Source: Perkinsus chesapeaki (taxonomy: Eukaryota > Perkinsozoa > Perkinsida > Perkinsidae). Taken from it: DNA of 64,000 bases. The DNA is taken from assembly GCA_013115145.1 (NCBI GenBank), contig JAAPAO010000111.1, positions 1 through 64,000 on the forward strand, read 5' to 3'. The notes beneath the pieces were generated by a model that saw only the letters and a list, made by a program, of their open reading frames with translations, did no database searches and had not been told where the DNA came from. Below, one piece after another: positions 52,867-64,000 of this stretch; positions within the stretch are counted from its first letter, which is position 1; each line of letters opens with the position of its first letter. A program made the translations under genes and the position numbers.

Positions 52867-55037
52867 TCAGTTTGCGAATCTTAACGTTACCTTGACACCC
52901 CTGAGGAGCGGCGGATCCACCTCCTCACCAGTCCGCGGAACGTCGATCTTGAAGTCTCTAATAACGTTGACAAGATATCTCTCAGGGTCACACATTCCAC
53001 CAGGGAGCCGATCGGCTTCGATGGCGGAGCGCAGAGACCCCACAAGGATTGTTCGGAACTGCTCAGGTACATCCGGCGGCTGAAAAATGAAATGTGAGAT
53101 TTCCTTCGCGTGGAGGCGTCATACGTCGAAGTCATCGGCTTTGCGGAGAAGTCGGCCTATCAGCGAAAGCATCAGTGGCTGCTTGTCCTTCCTGCTGAGG
53201 CCGTTGAGGAAGGTCGCCGCGACGTCTCGGAGATCCTCAACGTTGGAGTTTCCTATACAGTAGGACAGCTCGGCTGCCAGCACTTCGAGCAGCCTCCCGG
53301 CGAAGATCGGGTCGTCTCCCTCCAGAGCTATTCGCAGGGTATCGTAACGACTCGGCCACGCAAAGGAGACATAACGCAAGATGGCCGCCTTGAGGATGTC
53401 CTTGCCCGATGCCAGAAAGCCGCAGACACATTCCACAGCGAAGCTGTAGAGAGCTGCGGCCCCTGTAGCGGAGGCAGGTGGCGGGTTGTCCAGCAAGAAG
53501 AAGAGGGCGTCGAGACCGGAAAGCTCGCCAGATGAAGTATCTCCAATATGGTCCTCCCCGCCGGTCAGGAAGAGAAGGGTGAGATCGGCATCACAACGGT
53601 TAAGAGTGCTCAATGCCAGCCAGCGAGAGGCATCATTACTAATCCTGCCGAACTTCTGCAGTTTGCTAGGGCTCCACGTAACGCATCTGTCTACGTAACG
53701 TACTAGACCTTCACCATTGGGAACAACCGGGCGTTGGTCCACTTGTCGAGCGACTTCTCGAAGGAGGAGCAGCCTCGAGAGATCATTGCGGGCGTCATAG
53801 CGGCAAAGACTTGTCACGCTGCATACCGGCAATAACGAATCGTACCGCAGGATCTCGCCAGCTGAGTCGTACACAGAGCCGGAGCCAGAGGAAAGGAGAA
53901 TACGGCCGAGGGCCAAGGATGCTTGCCTAGGCATAGAGGGATGAAGGGCAAAGGTAGCTCTAATGGCCTGGGGGGCTCGAGCGCACATCGCCGAGATAAT
54001 GGTGAGACCAGCTCTCGTACTAGCATGGCGGCTTTGAAGTAGATGGGCAACAAGGGGAACTCCATCAGGTGTCTTGCCGAGCTCAACTTGCTTATGTGCT
54101 ACCACGCAATCAGGAACGTTACGAGGGTCGCGCTCGAGGCAAGCAGCGAGTAGTTCGACCGCAGTCTCTGACAAGGCCTCGTCCTTAGAGGTAATGGCCG
54201 CAGCAACTCTAGAGAACACCGGTGACTCCAGGGTTAAGAGACACTTTGTGGCGTAGATGAAGGCGTCCATATCCTGGGAAGGGGCAAGAATCATCCGAAG
54301 GAGCCATCTGATAGATAGAAGCTGAACAGAGTCCGACGTCCTCCCACCGTGGAGTAGGAGACGGTTAACCTAAGGTCCGAAGATATCTCACAAGGCAAGG
54401 TGAAGGATACTTACCACATGGTTGGTGACCCGCATCCAAGCATCTGCCTGACCGGGGGCCCACCTTTGAGATTCCGGCAAGCGATGGAAGAGCGATATCA
54501 TCAGTCTTAGTAGGGCCGCCGATACACCAGATGGCGAGATCTGAAAAGTGGACGATGACGCTTCCCACATTTACAGCAGTTCTCCTCCCTACTCCATTCT
54601 CGTGGGGCGGAACTGAAGTGAGCAGAGTCGTCTTCTGCATGATGGCCTGGAGCACAGCTCTAGCGTGGGCAGCACTATCGACTCCTCGTGGTCGAGCGTA
54701 TGCCAGGCCCGTCAAACACGCAATGGTAACTCTGAGCAACATTGACGATAAGGCCAACCGGCGGCAGCAGTTGCTGGCTCACTCATTTCGCGCTAAGACG
54801 GAGTAAGGCGGAGCACCAGTAAGAACTTCGACAAGAGTAGTGCCGCCTTGCCATGATCCCACCGAGCTCTGACAATAACAAGCATACCGAGCATCGCACA
54901 GCTACTGGAGGGCTTACCTCCCCCACATCCGCGCAGGCCGATAGGATCCTCACCAGCGCCGGGGCAACCAGCAAGACACCTTCCGAGGCCTCATCGTCGT
55001 CTGCTTGCAATGAACCAGATATGGCACTTTGCCGCAC
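52867..55037 (-). CDS. Large HEAT/ARM-like protein, family unknown
   Basis: The core is an uninterrupted exon of 391 codons (53119-54294) made of repeated helix pairs: AFIYATKCLLTLESPVFSRV, AVELLAACLERDPRNV, ALYSFAVECVCGFLASGKDI and LRIALEGDDPIFAGRLLEVL. A short intron (donor GTATGA at about 53121, acceptor TTTTTCAG) joins in phase to PPDVPEQFRTILVGSLRSAI, ERYLVNVIRDFKIDVPRTGE and LLRGVKVTLRFAN, with TGA at 52867-52869. Upstream exons at 54.4-55.04 kb (VDSAAHARAVLQAIMQKTTL; LLVAPALVRILSACADVGEV) continue the same helical style. The true first exon is not found; the ORF there opens at GTG. Probably a scaffold protein; no orthologue recognised. Confidence 0.55.
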
Positions 55038-55359
55038 CTGAGGGGGAGCTCACTCGGGCCGCAGACGCGAAGGTCTTCAGCTTACAGCTTTGAGAATCTT
55101 GCGTAAATGGTCATGCATGTTGGCAACGTTGAACCATGGATTATGGTGGTGCTCCAGCTTGTGGACAAACTGAACGATATGATGCTAGATGGTGATGATG
55201 CCAAGCGCGCAAAAAGTTACCTGTTTCACTGCAGGCTCCCCTTGGGGTAGTCTGGTGACCATACAAGTGCACATGTCTAGGATGGCCGCATATTCCAGAG
55301 AAAGGAACAATGTCACCACATGTGGCTGGCCGCCATTGGGACCATAACCAGGAGGGAAA

Positions 55360-56414
55360 TCATAAGGGCCGCCACCTGATGATGAGGAGAAGAAGGTCGA
55401 CGACTAAGCAGTGGAGGGATGACTCATCACCTCTACCGTACTGACCGGGTGCTGCTACCGCTGCTGCTGCAGCAGCTTCTGTGATGGTCGCTGTCGGATG
55501 AAAGTTCTCCGTCTTATTCAGAACAACATCCTTGTACTTGAGGCACATACTCTCACTCTGACCTTTATCAGATACCTGCACTAGGAGTTTCCCAACTGCT
55601 GCTGCTGCTGCCGACACTTCTGTTGATAAGGCCGACTTACCAGACACAGCCTAGTGATTATCTTAATGACCATGATTTGCAGGTAGTTACGTGCGGGACG
55701 ATAGGGCAGGTTAGCAGCTTGAGGAGGCGGTAAAAGATTGTACTTAGTCCTGGCCAAGAAGCATCGAACCAGGCGCCAAGATGACAACAGACGTACGCGT
55801 GAGTTTCTAGTCTCTTTAGGCTGGTCCATCGGTGCAGAGGTAGCACTAGTGCTGACATTATAGAATCTAATATACGTGAAAGGACCAGACCAGGACTGGT
55901 AGAGGGGCTGGCTGCGGCCGATAAAACACAGGGTGTGACTTCATCTTGAATCTGAAGGCGGGAGCAGCATCATCATCGAGAAGCAGCAGCATCAGCAGCA
56001 GCAGGACACAGGAGCCTACGTAGCCAAGGATGTCCCAGTAGACCAGGGCCGTCCTCTCGATCTTGCTACTTTCCTCTTCCTTCCCGCCACAGCCGTACAT
56101 GCCCTGATGAAGCCACCATTCACTGCAGACTGCAGCGATACGAGGATACTTACAGTGCAGGCGAAGGCAAGGAGGCGACCAGTGTCGTAGTCAGATGACC
56201 AATACTCGCTACCGAACTTGTTAGTTACGCTGCTGGCAGGCTGTCGAGCTTCCTTGGCGGGTGCGGTGGACGACGGATCTGAACAGTTCTTCAAGTGGCA
56301 TGCCGGTGGCATGCTCTTGCCTGTGTGTGCCATCGTGTCCACTGTGAGCTGGGACTGTAACTTCTGCATTCTATTTTTACTAGGAGCTAATGCAGCCATC
56401 ACAGCCAGTGCCAT
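55360..56414 (-). CDS. Predicted membrane protein with signal peptide and low-complexity Ala/Leu tracts
   Basis: ATG 56412-56414 gives MALAVMAALAPSKNRMQKLQ, then SVTNKFGSEYWSSDYDTGRL and LAFACT. An intron (donor GTAAGT, acceptor TCATCAG) joins in phase to GMYGCGGKEEESSKIERTAL, WDILGYVGSCVLLLLMLLLL (one clear membrane helix, encoded by a CTG/CTGCTG run) and DDDAAPAFRFKMKSHP. Next come TSATSAPMDQPKETRNSRVR and NLLPPPQAANLPYRPARNYL, then AVSGKSALSTEVSAAAAAVG, a second Ala run, and a C-terminal hydrophobic CLVVDLLLLIIRWRPL with the stop near 55360. GCA/GCT repeats encode the alanine tracts. Function unknown. Confidence 0.5.
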
Positions 56415-56919
56415 GTACAATGTCAACCGCTGCGATAGCCGCACCGGGCCAGTGGAACTGAGATAGAAGGAAAGACTGTAGGTGAACGGATAGAGGATGC
56501 CGTGCCCATTCTAGAGGGAGACTAATTATTTTATCACCGCATTAAGAGCGCCGCCTTCTGCCTAGATAGAGCCCGTATCGCAATACATGGTCACCGACGA
56601 CACATGGTGACGATGGAGGAAAACTGCGAGGGAATTGTTCAAAATCTGGGTACATATTTTACTGCCCGGCGTTCAACGTAAGCTGGTATGACTAAAGTCA
56701 TTTACATACTCTGCTTGCAAAACTGGCAACACACCATGTGCAGCGAAAGCGAAATATTCCAGGAGTGAGCGATAAAGAATAGTGTTATCCCGTAGAGGGC
56801 TTATTGTAATGTAGCCTCGGCTGGGAAGTTTCCAAGCCCCCCTGCAGCGAACTATGCGTCGCTCGTGTCACCAGCTGGGCGTACAACATTCGAGGTAGGC
56901 TATCAGAATGCCACTACCT
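56415..56919. other. Intergenic, nothing recognised
   Basis: This is about 500 bp upstream of the membrane-protein gene. No ORF or repeat is worth noting. Confidence 0.35.
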
Positions 56920-57801
56920 TACCTGATCTCCCCGGTTGCGTCCTCTTCTGTATGATCGGTGACAGTCATTCCCGGTGCCAGCAGTTCTAGATCCCCCAGT
57001 ACGAAGGGTACAGGAGCAGACAGCGACACTGTGGAAGCAACCGTCTGAGGAAATGAGGGAAAGGCAACAATGCTGATGAGCAGCACGATGTACTTGTGGA
57101 ATGAGAGCCAAGGCGGCCTCGATCTCATCAGTGCCAGTGACCTCAATAAGAGCGAAGGCCAGAACACAGCAATCGACCAAAGTAGTCGTGATGGGTCGCA
57201 CTAGGTAACTGGTAACAGGGAGTCGTGGTGTTACTAAAGGTGGATGCTGCCTACTCTGAGACTTTCTGTGGCACGCCCATCTGCCCTTGTAGCTGCTGTG
57301 TTCCCTCCAACGAGGCCAATACCGATCCTATGCCGGTGCACAGAGACTTAGCCAGACCCAGGCGCCCTGGAAATGAGTACCGATTATAGCGCGTGCGCAG
57401 GGACAGTCTACCTAGCTCCCTGACTATCATTCGCGCCTCATACTGGCCACGATCTGCAGTGGACAAGATGTCCTTTAGACACAGGCAGAGATGATACCAC
57501 TCTCGCAAGAACAATCGGACCTGTTGAGAACTGAATGGGGCCAGAGACACCAGGACTGGCGGCACTCACCGCTAGGTCAGTGACCTCCTTTGTATTCTCC
57601 CTACTATCATCCTCAGATGCCTTAGCTATCCTCATAACACTGTCTCCCATCACCAGACTAATAGCTTTACCCACCAATCCGCACACCTAATTCGTTGGAT
57701 GCCCTAACAGGTTCAAGCCACCGGTGCTGCCTTACAGCATGCTGGTGCAGCTTGGTTAGCTTGGACACAGTGTCGACCACTTGAATGCTGCTCTCAGACA
57801 T
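56920..57801 (-). CDS. Unrecognised helical multi-exon protein
   Basis: A likely start is ATG 57799-57801 (MSESSIQVVDTVSKLTKLHQ), only 65 bp after the stop of the ADIP-like gene. Later exons: VCGLVGKAISLVMGDSVMRI, KASEDDSRENTKEVTDLA, (donor GTGAGT, acceptor TCAACAG) VRLFLREWYHLCLCLKDILS, ADRGQYEARMIVRELGRLSL, GRLGLAKSLCTGIGSVLASL and EGTQQLQGQMGVPQKVSE, then about 57.2-56.9 kb VLAFALIEVTGTDEIEAALA and VLGDLELLAPGMTVTDHTEE. It is mostly alpha-helical, with no motif I can name. The 3' end near 56.92 kb is approximate. Confidence 0.45.
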
Positions 57802-57865
57802 CAGCAGGCTCCACTCGTACCTGTCACCAGAGATGGCCTCCGTAGTGCATGGTAGGCAGAGTCCT

Positions 57866-60132
57866 TTACTTTTCTTTCTCAAGTGTCAACAATGATTTAG
57901 CTGCCCCGGTGTTGCCTTGTTTTTCGCCCTTCTGGATCTCCTGCTCCACCGCGGCGGACTTCTGCTGAATCCAGGAGGCCAACTAACAGACAAATAATCA
58001 GTCCGTGTCTCCCACCGAATGCAAACCTACCTGCTGCGGCTGCATTGTCTCCTCTCTTGGCATCAACAGAGGTAGGAAAGGATTGGCCAGCTGAGGTGCC
58101 CAGGCCAGGACCCCGGCCCGGACCTCTGCCGGGCACTCTGAAACCAAACTGCTATGTGATGACAAGGACCGCTCGGGGGTACCTCCCGATTTTGCTTGCA
58201 CCAGCCGGCCTATTATGTCGCGGTGAAGCGTCTCGAATGGCTCATCCTTAAGCTGTAATTCAGGGGAGGCGCTCCCTGTGGACGCGGTCCCTGCTGAGCC
58301 AAAAAGGGCCATACAGGAGGAAGGGATCACCACAACAACAAACTGATAGAAAAAGCGTAAAATAATAACTGCTACTGAAAACTCGAGCAATATAATTTGG
58401 TGATAATTTGAAATGGATTTGTGAATCATGTTGTTGACAATATTATTGCTGCTACTACAATCACACCTTTGACCTGTTGCATAATCTACCGGGCCGAACT
58501 TAACCTGATAAAATACAATCATCAAGCACGCCTTGAGGCTTGGACGCTTACACAGAACCACCGTCATCGAGGAGGGTAGAGTTGGGGTAGATACTTGTAA
58601 GAGGATCGAACATCCCCCAGGCTCCACCAGGGGCTGCCAATAACACTATACTGCTGGATTCGTATTCAAGCCTACGATGCTCGGCGAGGAAGCTACGCTG
58701 GATGGACGCAGGAGACAGGCCTCTGCTGGAATGAGACTCCCGACGCTGTTCGCCTATGTACCACTCGGCGCGATCTCGGTTAGTCTCCGAATGTCGTCGG
58801 TCACGACCGTCTCCACTATGCTGACTTACCGAGTAAGTTGGCTCAGCTGTCTGTCCAGCAGATTCATTCGATGACCTTATAACAGTACGTGCGCCACAGC
58901 AGGAATACCTCACCGGAACGATCGCTTCCTCAAACCCGGATCAGTTATCATCGAGGGAGGAGTCACCACACTTCCTTCTTCCCCTCCCTCATCACCAACA
59001 TCGATGGCAGGCGACGGGCAACTGCTCCGATTTACCAACACGCTCAAGGCACTTCTACCGACCTCATACGTATCTTTGGGCCTCGACCAGCAGATGACAG
59101 CCTTGCCCTCTTCTCGATGAGCCTCTCCGACGCCTGTCGCTGCAATTTAACATACCTGCCGCATTCGAACCATTTCCATCAGAGGCGCTGCCGCCGCCTA
59201 CTGCTGAGCCAGCTTCCTGTTCTCGACCTCCTTCTGCCGATCTCGCCCTCGGTACTGATGAGCCGTTCTCTCCCAGTCGCTGGCAGGAGCAGCGGTGCTT
59301 GCCTCCGATCGCTGCGATGAATGCTGGCACCTACTCTCGTTCCTGCATCGCTCCGCTAAGTCTGTGCCGGAATTCCTTTTCCGATTTCCTCAGTCGAGCC
59401 TCCGCCTCCTTAACTTGGTTCGATGCAGCCTCAAGCTTATCCGTCAACCGTTTCACCTTCCCTGTCAGCATTTTATTATCCGACTGAATGCGGGCCAACT
59501 TTTCCTGAATCCAAGCGTCAGCAATGGAAGAAATAAGTATTCTGGCGTGGGCCCTATTTGCATATAGCATTCGCATATAGCTTCCACACCTCAGCAGTGA
59601 GGACTACGGAGGCTTTCCTACAAGTACGAATATATATCGACACTTCGGTGGGAAGCAGTACAACAGTAAGCTCTGCAGCAAACCTTAACCCAGTGTTCAA
59701 GGCGCCTATAGGTTAAAGCTCAACGTATGGTCGAAGCCTGAAGTCTACCGCAGCTCCCTATCCAACCGACACGCTTCTATAGCCTCGAGCCCTTACTTCA
59801 CTTTCCCTTCGCCTTCTGTATTCCTGCTCTCTCATCCTTAACAAAGAGTCTATTGCCCTCATAATGCTGCCGGTATCATCAAGACTCATCTGTGGCAGGC
59901 CGAGCTGATAGCACAACCATCTACCACTCCGACCATCGCCGCTGCCACTCACTCCCAGCAACATGTGGTTCATACCAGCCATTCGCTCGGTTTCCGTCAG
60001 AGCAAGGCCACCCTGAGCCGATGAGGCCTGGCGGCTGCCGCCCTCATTCCCGTCATCGCCGAATAGCTCATCCAAGGAGCCAAAGCTGAGGTCGATTGAT
60101 GGTGGCGAATCTGGGCGTCGTTGAAGAGACAT
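57866..60132 (-). CDS. ADIP/SSX2IP-like coiled-coil protein (candidate centrosome/basal-body protein)
   Basis: ATG 60130-60132 opens MSLQRRPDSPPSIDLSFGSL and DELFGDDGNEGG. Residues about 70-120 read LCYQLGLPQMSLDDTGSIMR and AIDSLLRMREQEYRRRRESE, close in style to the start of afadin- and alpha-actinin-binding protein (ADIP): short L-G-L/F-P helix, then an L-x-x-L-L-R-E-x-E coil. Next are a coiled coil (LARIQSDNKMLTGKVKRLTD, KLEAASNQVKEAEARLRKSE), WGMFDPLTSIYPNSTLLDDG, LKDEPFETLHRDIIGRLVQA, and ASWIQQKSAAVEQEIQKGEK, ending LLTLEKEK with TAA at 57866-57868. ADIP proteins act at centrosomes and cilium bases. The assignment rests on layout, so it is tentative. Confidence 0.5.
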
Positions 60133-60157
60133 ACAGTGAACTGCCGTGATGGTAGAA

Positions 60158-61105
60158 TTAGGGTATATATTGAAATACAACCTGCCCCCACATGGCATTA
60201 ACAACCACATCTGGATCAATTGCGAGTTTCCGCTGATGACTCTGAATCAGTATAAAGCATGTCGTGTACACTTTATCTTCGAGCTCCTCCAGTTTCCTCG
60301 GGCTACCCAAATCGAGCCTTTGTCGAACTGTCTGGAAGGAAATATACGCCACGCGAATGCCACTACTTCCTTCGACTATCTCTTCAACGCCTCCCTATGT
60401 CCTCACCAATGCTACGATGGAACTCGAGAGCGGCGGTATGAGAACAGAAACTCAAACAACAACTGCATGCTGCATAAGACTAACGAAGCCGGTTGTTTCG
60501 GGTGTAGTGGTAGCACTGAAATATCTTTTGTTGCCGCCAGCTGGGATGCTTCTTGAACTGCTTACCTGATAGCGCGACGCTGACTTGTACGAAAACTACT
60601 TATCTACCAAGTACCAGAGATATAGGGCAGGAGGTACTCGGGGAACTGTAGTGACCGGGGTGGCGGCTTCGTCAATTTCTGATAGAAAAACCGTAAATTC
60701 CCTCGAAACCCTCGAATGATACAGACCTGTTTGTGTGTCGGATTTGCCGTGCAATCAACTGCCAAAATAGGAGTAGCATGACGGTAGACTCGGTACCTAG
60801 GATTCACCTACAACCCCTTCGAAAGGGATTCTCCTACCGGCATTGATCACATCGCAGTTGCAGGGCTCCTCGGTCTCTTTTGTATCGTACCTATTTACTA
60901 CTAGCAACAGCTTTAAGAGGCGACTTACTCCCATGAGCGGTGCCATCAGACCGGTGGCCCCGGATATAGCTCTACCAACATCTTTCGATCGGTGCAATAG
61001 TACAAGTGACATGGCAGAAACTTACTGAGACAGAAGGTCCGCAGAGGAGGGGAGCAACGCTGCGGCGGAAAAGGTAACCAGAAACACTCTTATTGATGAG
61101 AACAT
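60158..61105 (-). CDS. Protein with signal peptide, many short exons, family unknown
   Basis: ATG 61103-61105 encodes MFSSIRVFLVTFSAAALLPS plus SADLLSQ, a good signal peptide, followed by a GTAAGT donor. Downstream exons read VGRAISGATGLMAPLMG, YDTKETEEPCNCDVINA, DCTANPTHKQ, LTKPPPRSLQFPEYLLPYIS, FKKHPSWRQQKIFQ and then RLDLGSPRKLEELEDKVYTT, CFILIQSHQRKLAIDPDVVV and NAMWGQ, with a stop near 60158. Several exons are only 30-60 bp. The CNC motif and secretory start suggest an ER or exported protein. It ends 26 bp upstream of the ADIP-like start. Joins are approximate. Confidence 0.4.
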
Positions 61106-61764
61106 GAAAGGTATCCCAAGCTAGGCGGGCACCTTCAACACTTGGCTGGGAGGAGGACGCCTGTACCTAAGACACACGGTGGATGATACACTGCACTGTC
61201 AATAATAGCAATAACAAAGAGAATCTTTAATGAAGAAGAGACACCTCACAGCGCAAGATGAAGCCTAACATATTTTTCATGTGGAAAAATAGGCAGCAAA
61301 TCAAACTTTTATCCGCCTCCACGGCAGCGATATGAGTTCGGAGCCCTAATAAATCACAAACGCCATTCCCTATCAAGATGACTCATAAATCCTAATACGA
61401 AATATGCTCCCAGCGAGAACTAGGATTTACGGTCACGAGATGTCCCTTTATGAACACCCTGATCCTGAGTGTCATTGCTACGACGACTATTCTAGTAACT
61501 TCCAGTCTATTGCACGGATACGAAGTGAAGTTACCATATTGAAAGATGCAACTAAGAAGCATATATTTTTGACACACCAGATGACTGTACTGCCCGTCAA
61601 TTCACAACAAGGCGTTGGTGAGTCAGAATGCGTCGCGCTATGGGGGGACTAAATTGTATACGACGATGGCCTACGATAGAGCATCATCAAACGCACTACC
61701 TGACAAAAACACTACACAGAAAAGGTTGAACCTTTTGGCAACAACTAGACTGTTACGTGTGCGC
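61106..61764. other. Intergenic, nothing recognised
   Basis: This is about 660 bp between the FAH stop and the start of the signal-peptide gene. ORFs at 61404-61652 are not supported. Confidence 0.4.
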
Positions 61765-64000
61765 TCATACCCCCTTTGGCTTACATTCGCCAAAGCCGAG
61801 AGATACTCCGTCCCTCTCACAGCGACCTTTAATAGTAACCTTATCACCATCTTCGAGGAATACACCTGAATATACGACACTGCCCTTGCCAAAATGGTAG
61901 GAATACTATGGCTTACGTTCCCCACTTTTGCCAACTTTGATCTTCTTCTGGCCAGCCCAGGAGAGCTCAAGCATGGAGCCGAACGAATCGGGACTAGGGC
62001 CTAGAGACCGAACACTCGGCCGAGCTATAGCCAGGGATGTGAAATGCCCCGTCCAAAACAGAGAAAAAGTATAAGTTCGGGAGCCTGCTGCTGCCAGTGT
62101 TTTCGACACAACTTTCGAAGTGCATTTTCTTAGTTTCTATTACTGGAGCCCTTCATTAGCATAAAGGCCCCCTTGGCTTTCACCATTATACTACTATAGG
62201 TAGTCGCTAGTAGCGAGTCACTACTATAACAATTGTGTACATGAAGCTTTGGTAAATCACAGGTTGTGGTTCTTGAAAAAGTGGCCTGTTTTTACCGTTA
62301 TTAAGAAAGGAACCGAAGAGCGGCCATCTACTACGCAAGCGAAAGGGAGACCGGGAATGTAGCGATCTAATGCTCACCACTGATCGTGCCAGAGCCCATG
62401 AGATCTCCAGGTCTAACGTTGCAGCCATTAACAGTATGGTGGACTAGCTGCTGTTCCATCGACCAATACCTTATGGTACAAAGATCATTAAGTTTACAAA
62501 GGAACGGTATGGCTACATGTGCTTTAAATTTGACTTGCATATGCGCTCACCATTCAAATCCACAGTAAGATCAATATCGATCTGTGGCTTGGAATCTTCC
62601 GAGTGCGCAAGATACCTAATTACCATCTCATCACATAACACTAGCGTGTCTACGGTAATGGCTGAGGGACTTGTGCCTTCGTCAAAGGCACCCTAAAGGG
62701 CTCCAATGCCTCCCATGTTACAATCCATGGGCTTATAGTCGTACCTAAAAACATGCCCATGTGTATAGCACTAATAATATATAAAATATGTAGGTATCAA
62801 AGTAATTACGATATTAATGACTATATAGTAACCTTAGACATAACATTAGTTCAACGACTTGCCACGATTCCACTTCTGCATTCAATACCGCTCCATCTTC
62901 ACCCCATTCCCTTACATCATGCCTATTGTACTTTCATTTAGCTATCGTATTTTTCCTACCTATCAAGATTTTCTACATAATTTTTATTTCCTGCTTACGA
63001 AAGTTTATAGTTCATGTGAGAAGTCAAACACTCAATGTCGCCACCCACCATCACCTCACCAAAGTTCTTGCCGAGGAATGGCCCCAATGGAACGTACTCC
63101 CATTGTTGTATATCTCTCGATGACCAATCGTTCATCAGTACAACCCCGAATATATGCCTGACCACCAACGACCCTACACCGTGAGCAACCTAACCTCACG
63201 CTTCCTTACTCGCTGGCCTTGGACAAAGGAATAGACTCTCCCAGCTGAGTAGCTGAAAAAAGGCGCGCGATACCGGTCTCCTGGGGGTCCGAAAGCGAAT
63301 GACAGGAATAGCGCATGAAAGAGCCTTACGAAAGCTACACTATCCTATCATTTAATGATAAAAAAGTGACACAAAAGAAATTCCAAAAAAGGCTTTTTTG
63401 AAATTTCTAGGAAAAATTTTTCCTACAGGCAAAGAGAAGAAACATAACATAAATTCCCACAGGCAACTTCCAATATTCTTCTATGAGCTCCTGGCATGTA
63501 GGCTACATTCACTATCCGCCAGCTGGTGCCAGCAATGAGTTAATGTCTTCGAGAATTAGGCAATTACCCTTTCCTCCGACAAAAAAGGCCATCTCTAGTT
63601 CGATGTCCATTCGAGTACTTGGTCCGAAGGTAGGTGCTGGGTCATTAGGGCCCTTCCTTTGACCACACGGACGGGTTATAGGAGTACCTGAGAGCCAACT
63701 GCGGCAAGAGGGCCTTCTGGAAGACTCAGGATAAAACGTCCTCATGAAATAGCGCCGCGAACCGGATAACGAGTTAGTCTATATCAACTAACACCACTGG
63801 CTGGATGATATATTAACAACCAATACGCCCAGCAATGGTTATTATCCAACCTACTTAGTGATGCCCAAAGTATCTTACCACTAACAACAACACTGCTAGC
63901 TCTTCCATGATACCCAACAGGAAGATGCTTCCAGTTAGGCAGTAGAGGCTCCTGACTAGGTCGAAACATCTTACCAACATTAGTAGCATGCTCCTCTGAG
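61765..64000 (-). CDS. FAH: Fumarylacetoacetase (5' end beyond the window)
   Basis: This enzyme hydrolyses fumarylacetoacetate to fumarate and acetoacetate, the last step of tyrosine breakdown. Exons on the minus strand: [20 protein letters not shown] (63.9 kb), [20 protein letters not shown] and [20 protein letters not shown] (63.6 kb), [20 protein letters not shown] plus GKNFG (63.05 kb), [26 protein letters not shown] plus SGTISG (62.4 kb), [20 protein letters not shown] (61.95 kb). A 51-bp intron at 61866-61916 leads to [20 protein letters not shown] and [11 protein letters not shown] with TGA at 61765-61767. The metal-binding DxELExAFFVG and the HxxxGYHGR catalytic region are intact. The N-terminal domain lies outside the window. 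Confidence 0.93.
63376..63425. repeat. Inverted repeat followed by perfect palindrome in an FAH intron
   Basis: AGAAATTCCAAAAAAG (63376-63391) pairs with CTTTTTTGAAATTTCT (63393-63408) with one mismatch and a 1-base loop. It is directly overlapped by the perfect palindrome TAGGAAAAATTTTTCCTA (63408-63425). It lies between FAH exons at 63.05 and 63.5 kb. Confidence 0.8.

Noticed and set aside
1-64000. Bacterial or viral origin
   Set aside because: Spliced orthologues of RPL15-linked, spliceosomal and ER-targeting genes, and many GT-AG introns, show a nuclear eukaryotic genome.

Overview
The window is nuclear DNA from a protist whose genes carry introns. I infer an alveolate close to Perkinsus (Perkinsozoa) from the style of the genes, not from a database hit. 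Genes lie on both strands and are split by many short GT-AG introns (41, 43 and 51 bp could be read directly). There are no bacterial operon features and no rRNA or tRNA genes. Clear eukaryotic orthologues are ribosomal protein uL15/eL15 (RPL15), SRP receptor beta, PRP40, kanadaptin and fumarylacetoacetase. Exon joins were made by eye, so CDS coordinates are gene spans that contain introns.

Layout. 0-10 kb: a cluster of APC-family amino-acid/polyamine permeases, with a 3' fragment on + (1-158) and three tandem genes on - (474-2586, 5651-7713, 7961-10029); a small zinc-finger gene sits among them. 10.7-11.3 kb: RPL15. 12.4-14.5 kb: a protein ending in a PAM2 (poly(A)-binding-protein) motif. 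17-27.3 kb: two members and one wreck of a small secreted protein family, surrounding a long minus-strand coding region. That region starts with an RIIa docking domain fused to a degenerate arginine-kinase-like domain. 27.7-31.5 kb: small minus-strand genes, including a LITAF-domain membrane protein. 31.9-36.6 kb: a Cys-rich/ARM/LRR protein and a polytopic (about 7 TM) membrane protein. 37-46 kb: a plus-strand run of SRPRB, PRP40 and kanadaptin. 47-50 kb: a cysteine-rich secreted protein, a 44-bp satellite containing an assembly gap, and a two-domain member of the secreted family. 51.6-61.1 kb: minus-strand HEAT-like, membrane and ADIP/SSX2IP-like coiled-coil genes. 61.8 kb to the end: fumarylacetoacetase, truncated by the window edge.

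The genes do not form one pathway. The points of most interest are the mosaic permease array, the RIIa-arginine-kinase pseudoenzyme (probably ciliary), the secreted family found here as single-domain, double-domain and pseudogene forms, and several strong DNA hairpins in intergenic DNA.
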